DNA from: Enterobacter cloacae complex sp. ECNIH7 | GTDB lineage: Bacteria; Pseudomonadota; Gammaproteobacteria; Enterobacterales; Enterobacteriaceae | Length of the DNA stretch: 64,000 bases | NCBI RefSeq assembly: GCF_002208095.1 | Contig: NZ_CP017990.1 | Span: forward strand, 1,550,001-1,614,000 | Reading direction: 5' to 3' | In this document: in pieces, positions 1 to 8,341 of the stretch | Layout: every line of letters starts with the position of its first letter | Numbering within the stretch: position 1 is the stretch's first letter | Translations under genes and position numbers: made by a program | The notes under the pieces: generated by a model | What the model was told of the DNA's origin: nothing | The model's database searches: none | What the model saw: only the letters and a program-made list of their open reading frames with translations

Positions 1-2
1 TT

Positions 3-512
3 CTTCCAGCAACTGGAAGTAACATATATCTAACTGATGCTATAGCCGATCAGAACTATAATGGAATTAGTTATAAGTCCGTACCTGATTTTCTTGATTC
101 ATCTTTTTCTAACTATGTAGAAAAGAACCAAATTAATAATAACGGTACTTCTTTGAAAGTAAGTAATGTAAGCCAGGATTATCTATCTATGGCGTTACGT
201 GGATTGTGGAATGATGCCAAAGTTAATATCTGGATGGGAATTGTTAACCCAGCTACAGGGGGTATTCTATATGCCTATCGTATGTTTAGTGGTTACATTG
301 ATTACTTTAGTTCTGACTTTAACAACACAGCAGGTAATACCACAAATGAAACAACAGTAAATCTAAATTCATTGTGGAAGAAGTTAGACCAAACACAACG
401 CCTGTTATCCAGTACATCAGTACACCAATCATTACACACTGGTGATAAGTTTTTTGACCTAATCGGAATACTAAATAGTTCAGAGCAATTCTGGAAGAGT
501 AGCAAGAAATAA
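3..512 (+). CDS. Phage minor tail protein, 5' end outside the window
   Basis: The frame is open from base 3, so this is the C-terminal part of a longer protein; the TTG at 153 is internal. About 169 residues are visible. The pattern (an LKVSNVS strand, an NIWMG strand, a G-Y-I-D segment and a C-terminal HQSLHTGDKFF motif) recalls the DUF1833/DUF2163 group of tail proteins that precede the peptidase-like and J-type tip proteins in lambda/T1-like siphophages. Its stop overlaps the next start (TAATG), as expected of a translationally coupled tail operon. The family call is recognition by pattern and position, not an alignment. Confidence 0.55.
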   Translation, partial: LPATGSNIYLTDAIADQNYNGISYKSVPDFLDSSFSNYVEKNQINNNGTSLKVSNVSQDYLSMALRGLWNDAKVNIWMGIVNPATGGILYAYRMFSGYIDYFSSDFNNTAGNTTNETTVNLNSLWKKLDQTQRLLSSTSVHQSLHTGDKFFDLIGILNSSEQFWKSSKK

Positions 513-907
513 TGAAAAACGGATTTATAACAGAGTACCTAAGTGGTTTAGTTGGTGAACCTTTAGTGTACGGTACTAATGATTGTCATATCATGGTGCT
601 AACAGTAATAGATATGATCACAGGTAGTAATTACCGTGATGAAATCTACCAGAAATACACAACACCAACAGCAGGTAGAAAATACGCAAAAGCAAACTGT
701 AGTTATTCTACTCTACATCTATTGTGTAAAGAAAACGGCGAATTAGTAACTGAACCACTTGATGGGGATATCATCATTTCGTCAGGTCACAGTACAGTTT
801 ATTGGCGTGGGAAAGTAGTAATTTTATCAGAAGATAAATCTAACTATATCGTTTCTCAATATATCCCAAATGAAAAAGACAAAATATACAGATTTAAAGG
901 GGAATAA
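512..907 (+). CDS. Phage tail assembly peptidase-like protein (DUF6950/NlpC-P60 type)
   Basis: A protein of 131 residues whose N-terminal segment ends in VYGTNDCH, the Cys-containing nucleophile motif typical of NlpC/P60-like and DUF6950 phage proteins. A later H (GHSTVYW) could be the second catalytic residue. It lies between the tail protein and the J-type tip protein, the position of lambda gpK, so a role in tail-tip assembly or in local murein cleavage during entry is inferred. It overlaps the upstream stop by one base and is followed by the tip gene after two bases. Confidence 0.6.
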   Translation: MKNGFITEYLSGLVGEPLVYGTNDCHIMVLTVIDMITGSNYRDEIYQKYTTPTAGRKYAKANCSYSTLHLLCKENGELVTEPLDGDIIISSGHSTVYWRGKVVILSEDKSNYIVSQYIPNEKDKIYRFKGE

Positions 908-909
908 CT

Positions 910-3900
910 ATGGCAGTAGCAGCAGTTGCCGTAGCTATTATCGCAGGGGCATCAGCGGCGGCAGCAGCATACGCAGCAGGTTTAGCTTTAGCAGCAGTAG
1001 TAGCTATAGGTATTGGTACAGCAGCACTATCTTACATTAGTTCATCACAGATGATGAATGTAGGCCAAATGGGGGTAACGTATCCGAGTACGGGTAGTAA
1101 CAATGCCCGATCAACATCACCAAGTACTGGTATTCCAATTTCATACGGTGGTTCTAACCGTAACGCAACAGAAGTAGCCTATAACAAATTAGGTTCTATT
1201 GTGGTTTGGCAGAATGTTTACAATGGTACATCAAATCAGTTATGTACTATTCACGCTATTAGTATTGGTGAAATTGGTCAGGTTCCAGGAGAACAATCAC
1301 AAGGCGTAATTAAGCAAATCTATTTTGATAATGCTCCGGTACTGCTTGATGGTGCGTATATCACCACAGAAGGCCAAGTACCTACATCAATGATGATAGA
1401 GAAGTACCGCAAATACCTACAGATTGAAGTACGTTTTGGTAAACCGTCATACGGTGGTTCTATGACGCTTGCCCGTCAATATGGCGGCAGTCAATGGAAT
1501 GATAATATGCGTGGTGATGGTCTTGTACAGATCTGTACTGTAATCAAGAAAACCAACGACTCATTGATTGATGGGATTCTAACGAACCAGAACTATACAC
1601 TATCGGTAGAAATGCGTGGACGTATGATCTATGACTTAACTGATAATGTGCGTAAACCTTCAAGTAATCCACCAAGCCAATTATATGACTTTATAACTAA
1701 TACAGAATTTGGTTTTGGTTTGAATCCGAATGATATTGATATGACAAGTTTCCGTAATATGGCTAACTATTGTGCTAATAACCATTTTTATTCAAATGGA
1801 AATATTCAGTACGATAAATCATTTAAGGAAAACATTGAAAATATTCTACAGACATTTGGTGGTGTACTATATGAATCAAATGGTATGTACTATCTAACGG
1901 TAGATGCTCCAGATATTCCAAGTGTACATTTTGATGAAACGAATATTCTTGGTAGTGTGAATATCACAACGGGTTCTAAGTCTGATTATTTTAATACAAT
2001 GGACAGTACTTATACAAACCCAGGTAATGACTATTCACAAGATATTATCCGTTATCCAAGTGATGCTATTAGTAACGCATCCATTGCTAAAGATGGTTAT
2101 ATTATCAAGAAAGATTTAAACTATCTATGGGTACAGGATAAAGATCAGCTTGCTATTCTTAGTAACATTGAATTGCTTAAATCTAAGTACATTACGAACA
2201 CGATTACTTTCAATACCTATGTAACAGATTTGAAAGTATATGATGTGTTTACAATTGATTTTTCTGAAGCAGGTTTTAGTAATAACAAATATCGCGTAAT
2301 TCAACGTACTGTACCAATGACTGTTGATAAAGCGGGTATTATTCAGATTACAGCAATTTCGTATGATGATGGTATCTATCAAGGAAAAGATCCGGGGCAA
2401 TTCCCACAGGATGGATTGACCAATCTACCTAACCCAACATATGTACAACCGCCAACGAATCTACAGGCTCAACGCTTAGGGGCAACCGCATCAGGTAATA
2501 CAGTACTGTTAACATGGGATTTATCACAGGATACAACTGTACGTGGTTATAAGATTCGTTATAAACGCAGTGATTCCAGTGTTTGGATCAGCATTGGTAA
2601 CGTAGGGCAGTACTCTACGAGTTTTGAGATATTAAATCTTCTATATGGTGTACAGTACGATTTTGCTATTGAGGCTTATAACACATTAGGTTATTCATCA
2701 GATTTAGTAGCTATCTATAATCAAACACCACAAGTTATTTTCGCATTGCCGAAGATTACTAACCTTGATATGGTGAATGATGATGTGGGTTTAAACCAGA
2801 CTTATGCTCAAGATTTTATTTTCCGTTGGGATGATCAGGCTAACTTAGCCGTAAATGGTAAAACCTTTGCCGATTTCTTCAAATACTATGAAATCCGTGT
2901 ATATGACCGCTATCGTAATTACATCACGTCATATTACACCACTACAAGCAATTGGACGTACTCATATTCAATGAATACCAGTGATGGCCTAAGCCGTTAC
3001 CGTGTGTTTGGGATCATCGCTCATGGTTGGGGTACTGGTATCTATAGTGAAGAAGTTCAGATTGAAGTTAGTAACCCACAGCATCCACAGTTGTTTGGTA
3101 TCAATTTGAAGAGTGGTTATGATTCCGTGTTCATTGACTGGACAGAATCAAACGTACCTGATTATGCGGGGGTAGTTCTTCAAATCGCACTTGATGAGGG
3201 CTTTAGCTCAGGTTCTAAGTACTTTAGCAGTGCTAACCGCTATTCAGCATCGTTTGGTATTGAAGATGGCTCATGGTTCGCACGTGTGGCAGCCTATGAC
3301 GTGTTCGGACAGGATGAATTGGTATGGACGCCTACTATCGGTTTTAACCAAAACACGAAAGTACCGTACAGTAAATTGAACGAAGACGTTATTGATAGCC
3401 TACTTAACAGTGATACGGCTACTGGCATTGTTGAGAAACAGATCGTAGACGAACTTGGTTCACGCTGGCAGCTACAGGTATCAAACAACGGTAACGTAAC
3501 GGGCATTGCCTTAGCAGCAGATGAAAAAACATCGGTGTTTACCGTCATGGCGGATCGCTTTAGCATCATCAGTACAGACAGTGCCAAGCTATCAGACAGG
3601 GTATATCCGTTTGTGGTTCAGGGTGGTAAGACTTATATCAACTCAGCGGTGATAGCATCAGCGAGCATCAATGAGGCTATGATAAATAACCTTTCCGTTT
3701 CCCGTGCGAAAATTCAGGATGCCGCAATAGACAATACGAAAATCGCCAATGCCGCAATCCGTAACGCCCACATTATGGACGGCGTGATCGACTCAGCGAA
3801 GATTAGCCAGCAGATACAATCCAGTAATTGGGATGGTGTGAATGGTTGGGCTATCAATAAAAATGGTAATGCCTGGTTTGGTAACGTATCTGTACGTGGA

Positions 3901-3972
3901 AATATACAGGCAACATCTGGTGTACTGAATAACGTTACTATCATGAAAACTGTAACATTCTTGGTACTCTAA
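910..3972 (+). CDS. Tail tip / host-specificity protein J-like, truncated by a frameshift
   Basis: A 1020-residue open frame resembling the J-type tail tip protein that contacts the host receptor. A hydrophobic Ala/Val-rich stretch occupies residues 1-50, a tail-hub region follows, fibronectin type III-like repeats run from about residue 505 to 800 (PPTNLQAQ..., VLLTWD, YDFAIEAYN), and a DUF1983-like helical segment lies near 830-980. The frame ends abnormally: after NNVTI (codon 1011, base 3942) the expected continuation ENC-x-I-x-GTLSAARIVGDI lies in the next frame. A one-base deletion near 3942-3944 explains this. The intact product would be about 1175 residues. The start ATG at 910 follows a GGGGAA ribosome site. 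Confidence 0.85.
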   Translation: MAVAAVAVAIIAGASAAAAAYAAGLALAAVVAIGIGTAALSYISSSQMMNVGQMGVTYPSTGSNNARSTSPSTGIPISYGGSNRNATEVAYNKLGSIVVWQNVYNGTSNQLCTIHAISIGEIGQVPGEQSQGVIKQIYFDNAPVLLDGAYITTEGQVPTSMMIEKYRKYLQIEVRFGKPSYGGSMTLARQYGGSQWNDNMRGDGLVQICTVIKKTNDSLIDGILTNQNYTLSVEMRGRMIYDLTDNVRKPSSNPPSQLYDFITNTEFGFGLNPNDIDMTSFRNMANYCANNHFYSNGNIQYDKSFKENIENILQTFGGVLYESNGMYYLTVDAPDIPSVHFDETNILGSVNITTGSKSDYFNTMDSTYTNPGNDYSQDIIRYPSDAISNASIAKDGYIIKKDLNYLWVQDKDQLAILSNIELLKSKYITNTITFNTYVTDLKVYDVFTIDFSEAGFSNNKYRVIQRTVPMTVDKAGIIQITAISYDDGIYQGKDPGQFPQDGLTNLPNPTYVQPPTNLQAQRLGATASGNTVLLTWDLSQDTTVRGYKIRYKRSDSSVWISIGNVGQYSTSFEILNLLYGVQYDFAIEAYNTLGYSSDLVAIYNQTPQVIFALPKITNLDMVNDDVGLNQTYAQDFIFRWDDQANLAVNGKTFADFFKYYEIRVYDRYRNYITSYYTTTSNWTYSYSMNTSDGLSRYRVFGIIAHGWGTGIYSEEVQIEVSNPQHPQLFGINLKSGYDSVFIDWTESNVPDYAGVVLQIALDEGFSSGSKYFSSANRYSASFGIEDGSWFARVAAYDVFGQDELVWTPTIGFNQNTKVPYSKLNEDVIDSLLNSDTATGIVEKQIVDELGSRWQLQVSNNGNVTGIALAADEKTSVFTVMADRFSIISTDSAKLSDRVYPFVVQGGKTYINSAVIASASINEAMINNLSVSRAKIQDAAIDNTKIANAAIRNAHIMDGVIDSAKISQQIQSSNWDGVNGWAINKNGNAWFGNVSVRGNIQATSGVLNNVTIMKTVTFLVL

Positions 3973-4439
3973 GTGCCGCACGTATCGTTGGTGATATTTG
4001 CCGTCCACAATCAACTGGTATCAACCCTGTACCGTTTATCTTTGGCTCTAAGACTGTATCAGGTGGGCAGGCCGCATTAAATCCAGTAGCTAACCAACAC
4101 TATATAGCATTGCGTATACGTGGTGAAGATTTTCCACGTTATTTTGATAGTGATTTATCAATTGGTTTAACCTCATATGAACGTCAATACTTCTATATTC
4201 GTATGGGTGGTGATGGAATCGGTTTAACTAATCTCTATTATTATGATGCTGGTAACGGTGGTAGTTCTACATCTTTCAGATTGAATTCTATATATGTTCC
4301 GCCTGTAGGTCGTGGAAACTGGAATTATATCTATGTGATGTGTACAACTTCACGTAGTGGTATTGCTTCACTTAATGTTCCTGCTAACTGGTCATCATTC
4401 TTATATCGTGCTGGTGATCAGCCTTTATATAATGCGTAA
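3945..4439 (+). pseudogene. Displaced C-terminal part of the J-like tip protein
   Basis: Frame 0 from about 3945 reads ENCNILGTLSAARIVGDICRPQS and continues without a stop to 4439, about 164 residues. The ENC-GTL-A-IVGDI motif is the conserved junction between the J body and its variable C-terminal receptor-binding part in lambdoid phages, so this is the end of the same gene rather than a separate one. The Tyr/Gly/Ser-rich tail (RQYFYIRMGGDGIG, NLYYYDAG) fits a receptor-binding beta domain. No good ribosome site precedes the internal ATG at 4110, and no slippery heptamer is visible at the junction. Confidence 0.75.
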
Positions 4440-4478
4440 TAAATACTATTACCAAAATATAAAATAGGGAAGTACTAA

Positions 4479-4748
4479 ATGGGTATGGGAACAATTCTTG
4501 CTTTGGTTATTAGTGGTTTAGTGCTGATATATACTATTTTCCGTGACAATACAAAAGATACTAATGACTTACTAAGTCGTGTATCTGATATTGAAACTAC
4601 CATTGCGGTACAAGATAGTAACATTACACGTCTAAGCGACGAACAAGACAAGATGAAAGAAACCTTGCGAAATCTTGAAATTCAAATTCACGAATTGGAT
4701 ATCAAACTTGAAAGGATTATTACTATTCTTGAACAATCAAAGCAGTAA
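4479..4748 (+). CDS. Small membrane-anchored coiled-coil phage protein
   Basis: An 89-residue protein with one N-terminal membrane segment (residues 3-20, ILALVISGLVLIYTIF) followed by a long charged helix with heptad-like spacing (about 25-85). The layout is the mirror image of XhlA-type haemolysin/holin accessory proteins, which have coil then membrane segment. It lies between the tail tip gene and the lysozyme, so a role in lysis or in superinfection exclusion is possible, but neither is shown. An AGGGAAGT ribosome site precedes the ATG. Confidence 0.5.
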   Translation: MGMGTILALVISGLVLIYTIFRDNTKDTNDLLSRVSDIETTIAVQDSNITRLSDEQDKMKETLRNLEIQIHELDIKLERIITILEQSKQ

Positions 4749-4749
4749 C

Positions 4750-4796
4750 AAAAAAAAGGGATAGTATCAATTACGGTACTATCCCTTTTTCTTATT
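4750..4796. terminator. Bidirectional terminator between convergent phage genes
   Basis: A hairpin with arms GGGATAGTA and TACTATCCC is preceded by an A run and followed by a T run, so it can end transcription on both strands: the tail operon from the left and the lysozyme gene from the right. Confidence 0.85.
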
Positions 4797-5244
4797 TGTT
4801 GGTTAATTGTGCGATCATCGCATTAACTCTATTTGGTGTCTGACGATACCATAAACTATCTTTCGCTTGTTTAATTGCTTCGGGGTAGTTGGCATCACGT
4901 AGTGCCTCAATCATCTTTTTAAACTTCATCGTTCCAGATAGGCCAAGTTGAAAAATCATGATGATCATGAAGTCTTGCCAATCTTTAGGCATGGTTAGGT
5001 TTAGTTTACTTAGCTGGCTTGTTGCTATGGCTATATCTTTATCAAGTAGTCGAAGTGCTTCAATCTCAGTAATACCGTTAGTGAAGTTTTCATTTGGTAG
5101 TACTTTATGCCCGAATCCTACAGTTAAGAATCCTTCTGTATCTTTATACGGGTAGTACTTGTCATTGCGAAAGTATCCCATACGTGTTTGATATGCTCGT
5201 GAACCCTCATATTCTATTAATCGTGTTTTTAAATCCATCTTCAT
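4792..5244 (-). CDS. Phage endolysin, T4-type lysozyme (GH24)
   Basis: A 150-residue muramidase that cleaves the peptidoglycan glycan strand. The GH24 catalytic triad pattern is visible: Glu in IEYEG (about residue 12), Asp in YKDTEG (about 35) and Thr in FLTVGFGH (about 41). The C-terminal half has the helical W-x-R-T-P-N-R signature (WYRQTPNRVNAM). There is no signal peptide or anchor, so release needs a holin. It is transcribed against the tail operon and shares a 36-base intergenic region with the divergent gene at 5281. The ATG at 5244 follows AAAGG. Confidence 0.9.
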   Translation of the reverse strand: MKMDLKTRLIEYEGSRAYQTRMGYFRNDKYYPYKDTEGFLTVGFGHKVLPNENFTNGITEIEALRLLDKDIAIATSQLSKLNLTMPKDWQDFMIIMIFQLGLSGTMKFKKMIEALRDANYPEAIKQAKDSLWYRQTPNRVNAMIAQLTNK

Positions 5245-5276
5245 AAATACCTTTAGTTAATTTTAAAAAGGTATTT
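5245..5276. promoter_or_regulatory. Dyad covering both ribosome sites of a divergent gene pair
   Basis: Two 10-base arms (AAATACCTTT at 5245-5254 and AAAGGTATTT at 5267-5276) form a perfect inverted repeat around a 12-base AT-rich centre. Each arm is also the AAAGG ribosome site of one divergent gene, the lysozyme to the left and the GIY-YIG-like gene to the right. It could be an operator; folding in RNA could also hide the sites if transcripts cross it. Confidence 0.5.
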
Positions 5277-5280
5277 ACTA

Positions 5281-5736
5281 ATGGCAGGACGCATTAATAA
5301 GAATTGGGAAATGTTCGATAAAGACCAATGGAATATTTCAGACGTAACAGACGGCAACTATACATCTTTTGTTTACATCATAGAGTTTCCAGAAACAGGT
5401 GAATTCTATTATGGAAAGAAAATGATTTATCAAAAAGTTAAAAGCATAGATAAACTAAAAGTTAATTCTGTAGAATCTAACTGGAAAAACTACACAGGTA
5501 GTAGTAAGACAGTGAATGCTATGATTGATGCTGGCATGGATTATACAAAGAAGATTTTGTATTGTGTTAAATCAGACGCAGAAGCAAGCATTATTGAAAC
5601 GGCGTTGATTTCGTACTTTGGTTTACATCCAGACAACCTAAACAAAGCAATTCTATGCAAAGCACGTTTACCAAAGAACAGACGTGATTTATTCAATGTA
5701 TTACAAGATTTAGTAGCGATGTTGGGGAATAGGTAA
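5281..5736 (+). CDS. GIY-YIG-like phage nuclease (possible homing endonuclease)
   Basis: A 151-residue protein whose N-terminal part reads FVYIIEFPETGEFYYGKK, matching the two-strand GIY...YIG core (Y-I-I, about 10 residues, then Y-Y-G-K). A following NWKNYTGSS segment and a conserved-position Glu in EASIIETAL also fit the family. Phage proteins of this type include intron or free-standing homing endonucleases, and this one lies alone between late genes. Function could also be DNA repair or packaging. No DNA-binding repeat module is obvious after residue 110. Its ribosome site lies in the shared dyad upstream. Confidence 0.5.
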   Translation: MAGRINKNWEMFDKDQWNISDVTDGNYTSFVYIIEFPETGEFYYGKKMIYQKVKSIDKLKVNSVESNWKNYTGSSKTVNAMIDAGMDYTKKILYCVKSDAEASIIETALISYFGLHPDNLNKAILCKARLPKNRRDLFNVLQDLVAMLGNR

Positions 5737-5737
5737 T

Positions 5738-6346
5738 ATGGCATGGAAGGGTGGCAATAGTCCTAATGATATGAAGCGATTCATAAACAAGAACAGCCCA
5801 AAGATAGGACAAGAATTTAAAAAAGAATTAAGTAGCCGTATGCGTATAGTTACACAGCACATTCAAAGAAAAATTGATAATGATGTAGCGGGTGGTGGTG
5901 TCGCGTTTACTGGAAAGAGTATGTACTTTAACTTTAGAAAGATAAGTGAGTTCAAGTCAGTTAACCAGATCATCCTACTACCTAATCAAGCATCATATCT
6001 AAAGTACGTTCTTGATCCGGCATATAAGAATGTTAATGAAGGGAAGATCATACCGTATCAGAATGCTAAGTTAACTAAGCAAGGTAACATTACACAACTA
6101 CGTTCAAGAACCAAGAGTGATAAATACAAAAAGGTGAAGAGTAGGAACGGTAACACGTACTTAATCGACACTACCAAGAAATCCTCTAAACGTAATCCTA
6201 AACTGGCACGTGAACAAAGGGTGATTGGTTATTATGGTTCCGTTGGTAGAAAACCATTGTTTGATTTCTATGATGAAACCGAGAAGCAAGTAATAGAACA
6301 ATTAAGAACATTACGCGGTACGTTTGATTACCGTTGGAGGAAGTAA
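5738..6346 (+). CDS. Unknown basic phage protein
   Basis: A 202-residue protein rich in Lys and Arg (KKVKSRNGNTYLIDTTKKSSKRNPKLAREQR) with a Gly-rich turn near residue 50 and a C-terminal acidic helix (FYDETEKQVIEQLRTLRG). I do not recognise a family. Position one base after the preceding stop suggests cotranscription with the GIY-YIG-like gene. The conserved-looking ends and the absence of a signal peptide would suit a minor virion or head-tail joining protein, but nothing in the sequence proves it. Confidence 0.45.
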   Translation: MAWKGGNSPNDMKRFINKNSPKIGQEFKKELSSRMRIVTQHIQRKIDNDVAGGGVAFTGKSMYFNFRKISEFKSVNQIILLPNQASYLKYVLDPAYKNVNEGKIIPYQNAKLTKQGNITQLRSRTKSDKYKKVKSRNGNTYLIDTTKKSSKRNPKLAREQRVIGYYGSVGRKPLFDFYDETEKQVIEQLRTLRGTFDYRWRK

Positions 6347-6347
6347 G

Positions 6348-6671
6348 ATGGATAACTTAGAAAATTTCCCATGTTATGATCATTCTGTACTAACAGATTT
6401 TTCTTTTCAGACAATCCAACCAGTAAGTGTAACATTACCATATGATAAAGCACTATCTGGTAGTAAGCTCATAAAAAAGAAAGTAGATAAAACAAAAGGT
6501 GATTTAGTCGTATATAGTTTTCATCATCATACAACACCTAAAGTAAATGAGGATGATGTATTGATGGTTGAACTAATGAAAGAACAAGTAGAAGTAAAGG
6601 TACTATTATCTTACAACCACATCTTTAAAGGTCATCGCGTAGTTTCTTGTGTTTGCCAAATACAAGGATAA
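6348..6671 (+). CDS. Unknown small phage protein
   Basis: A 107-residue acidic-to-neutral protein. The start is placed at the ATG at 6348 because a strong GGAGG lies 8 bases upstream, inside the end of the preceding gene; a longer frame from 6324 has no such site. Alternating hydrophobic residues suggest a beta-rich fold (VSVTLPYDK, DLVVYSFHHHTTP, VEVKVLLSYNH). No known motif is visible. It is in the same run as the preceding gene and the holin candidate. Confidence 0.4.
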   Translation: MDNLENFPCYDHSVLTDFSFQTIQPVSVTLPYDKALSGSKLIKKKVDKTKGDLVVYSFHHHTTPKVNEDDVLMVELMKEQVEVKVLLSYNHIFKGHRVVSCVCQIQG

Positions 6672-6674
6672 CAT

Positions 6675-6977
6675 ATGTTAAGTATTATCATTGACCTTAT
6701 CAAAAGCGGTATAAGTCTTATCAGTAAGAACAAAACCGAAGTTGCTAAGTCAAAAGACGAACTTGAAACAGAAAAAACAAGTGAAGCACAGGAAACAAAC
6801 CGTGAAGAGATCAAGGCTGGAAAAGGCTGGAGATCATTTTTAGGTTATGCGTGTACTGGTATTCTTGTTTATAACTATATCTTAGTACCTATCTTAGATT
6901 ACTTTGGTATCGTTTTATTCTCATTCCCACTATCTGACATTATCAGAATCATCATTTTGTTACTTAGTGGTAACTAA
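6675..6977 (+). CDS. Putative holin (3TM type)
   Basis: A 100-residue protein with a short hydrophobic N-terminus, a charged middle (KSKDELETEKTSEAQETNRE) and a C-terminal part starting GWRSFLGYACTGILVYNYILVPILDY, then a final hydrophobic helix. The GWR...LGY...YNYIL-P-L pattern is that of the GTA/3TM holin family. It would make the membrane lesion that lets the GH24 lysozyme at 4792-5244 reach the wall. Holin and lysozyme are about 1.4 kb apart and on opposite strands, an unusual split cassette. Confidence 0.6.
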   Translation: MLSIIIDLIKSGISLISKNKTEVAKSKDELETEKTSEAQETNREEIKAGKGWRSFLGYACTGILVYNYILVPILDYFGIVLFSFPLSDIIRIIILLLSGN

Positions 6978-7108
6978 TTAGAAAGCCCTTTATGGGGATT
7001 TTTTTTAAATTAAGTGGAGTAAAATTCATAATGATTACAATCTAATTATTAAACATTGATAGTCGGTAATGCTTTTGATATGTATATTGCCATTTTTCAG
7101 TATGTCTC

Positions 7109-7138
7109 TTGATAACACATAGACTATGCTGATAATCT
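7109..7138 (+). promoter_or_regulatory. Candidate sigma-70 promoter for the small gene at 7169
   Basis: TTGATA at 7109-7114 and TAATCT at 7133-7138 are separated by 18 bases in an AT-rich gap that follows the holin gene. A weak hairpin with a T run near 6983-7003 may end the upstream transcript. Confidence 0.35.
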
Positions 7139-7168
7139 AAAAAAGTATAAATGAGCTTCGAGGCTATT

Positions 7169-7429
7169 ATGAAAAATGAAAATGATGTATCCAAAGAAGA
7201 GATATTAAGTACAATAGTGGCACAAGCAAAAGAGTACGCAGCGATCGACTTTGAACAACTTGAAAGAGATGGTGTCATTAAAAAAGTTAGGGGAGGTTAT
7301 CTGGTTGTCAAGCATAGTAAACTACCTGATGCGGCTAGAAAGTTAATGAAATCACTTAAGTCTACGAAAGATGGTGTACAAATGATTATCAGTAAGCCTC
7401 CAAAGTCTTTTCTTGATTTAGGGAAGTGA
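7169..7429 (+). CDS. Unknown small prophage protein
   Basis: An 86-residue protein if started at the ATG at 7169, which has GAGG six bases upstream; an in-frame ATG at 7151 gives 92 residues. The sequence is amphipathic and charged (DVSKEEILSTIVAQAKEYAAIDFEQLERDGVIKK) with a short GGYLVVK strand in the middle. No family is recognised. It appears to have its own promoter after the lysis region and lies next to the cargo genes at the prophage end, which is where lysogenic-conversion genes often sit. Confidence 0.45.
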   Translation: MKNENDVSKEEILSTIVAQAKEYAAIDFEQLERDGVIKKVRGGYLVVKHSKLPDAARKLMKSLKSTKDGVQMIISKPPKSFLDLGK

Positions 7430-7458
7430 TTATGTAGGCCTCTTAACCGAGGCCATTT

Positions 7459-8328
7459 TCATTTGGGAGTATTTATATTAATCATGACGTTTTGCTGATT
7501 AGCATAAAGTTTTATATCGTTATCATGAAAAGCTATCGTCAATTCTAAACTTTCTGTTTCTTTTAAATTTAATGACTGCCTGATTTCTTTCTGATTGGTT
7601 TGGACTATCTCAGAGTAATAGTCTACCATTCTTTGAATATACATTAATCTACTTACGTCATGGAAACTATCACCATTAGTCATAGTTCCAAATAGTTGAT
7701 AAACAGTTCCATCTTCCATTTGCATAGCATAGTTACAATGAGCATTTCGTAATGCCATGCGTTGTTTAGTATCTAAATTATGTCCTGTGATACCTTTCAC
7801 TCTAAAGTGCTCTATAGATTCAGGAAGATACTTATGAATTTTTTTTATCAGATTTTCATTTACCCAAACATCAGAATATCCTCTTCCATGAGGCATAATG
7901 TCTATGAAAATGACGGCGTTTTCAAAAAACATACAAAATAAAACAGGACCTGTTCGCTTAAAGAATCCATTTTTAAAAGGTTCTTCAGAAAGATGTATGT
8001 GATGAATATTCCAAGAGTTTAATAGTAGGTCGTTGTAAATATATTTTGTTGTACTCAATGAAAGATGCGGATTTATTGTTAACCCAAGGGTAAGTTTCCT
8101 CTTGATGGATTCATATGCCTTTTCTGTTCCTTCAGGTACTTGAATTCCTGGTAGTTCGATTACTAATCTTCTTTTATCGCTTGGTATTCTTCTTTGTAAG
8201 GCGAAAACAGCTTTTAAATTTTCAATTGTTGTTAAGCTATCATCATATTGAAAACTAAACTGAGCTAACTGTTCATCAATATAAGTTCTCATTCCATTTT
8301 CAGGTGTGAATTTTATCATATCGAACAT
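7459..8328 (-). CDS. Unknown prophage cargo protein, downstream of the phage ybhA copy
   Basis: A 289-residue soluble protein with no signal peptide. Notable features are a His-rich motif WNIHHIHLSEE (about residue 108), a following strand GPVLFCMFFENAVIFIDIMPHGRGYSDVWV and a C-terminal LTIAFHDNDIKLY strand pair. The H-x-H-L followed by a hydrophobic strand and D-x-x-P-H recalls small uncharacterised proteins found in accessory loci, but I cannot assign a family. It begins 13 bases after the stop of the phage ybhA copy, so both are probably cotranscribed from the lysogen. Base composition is AT-rich like the phage. Defence, exclusion or metabolic roles are all open. Confidence 0.55.
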   Translation of the reverse strand: MFDMIKFTPENGMRTYIDEQLAQFSFQYDDSLTTIENLKAVFALQRRIPSDKRRLVIELPGIQVPEGTEKAYESIKRKLTLGLTINPHLSLSTTKYIYNDLLLNSWNIHHIHLSEEPFKNGFFKRTGPVLFCMFFENAVIFIDIMPHGRGYSDVWVNENLIKKIHKYLPESIEHFRVKGITGHNLDTKQRMALRNAHCNYAMQMEDGTVYQLFGTMTNGDSFHDVSRLMYIQRMVDYYSEIVQTNQKEIRQSLNLKETESLELTIAFHDNDIKLYANQQNVMININTPK

Positions 8329-8341
8329 CTCTGTTTCAGTT

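Noticed and set aside
3937..3950. Programmed ribosomal frameshift in the J-like gene
   Set aside because: No slippery heptamer of the X-XXY-YYZ type and no downstream stem are visible at the junction; a plain deletion is simpler.
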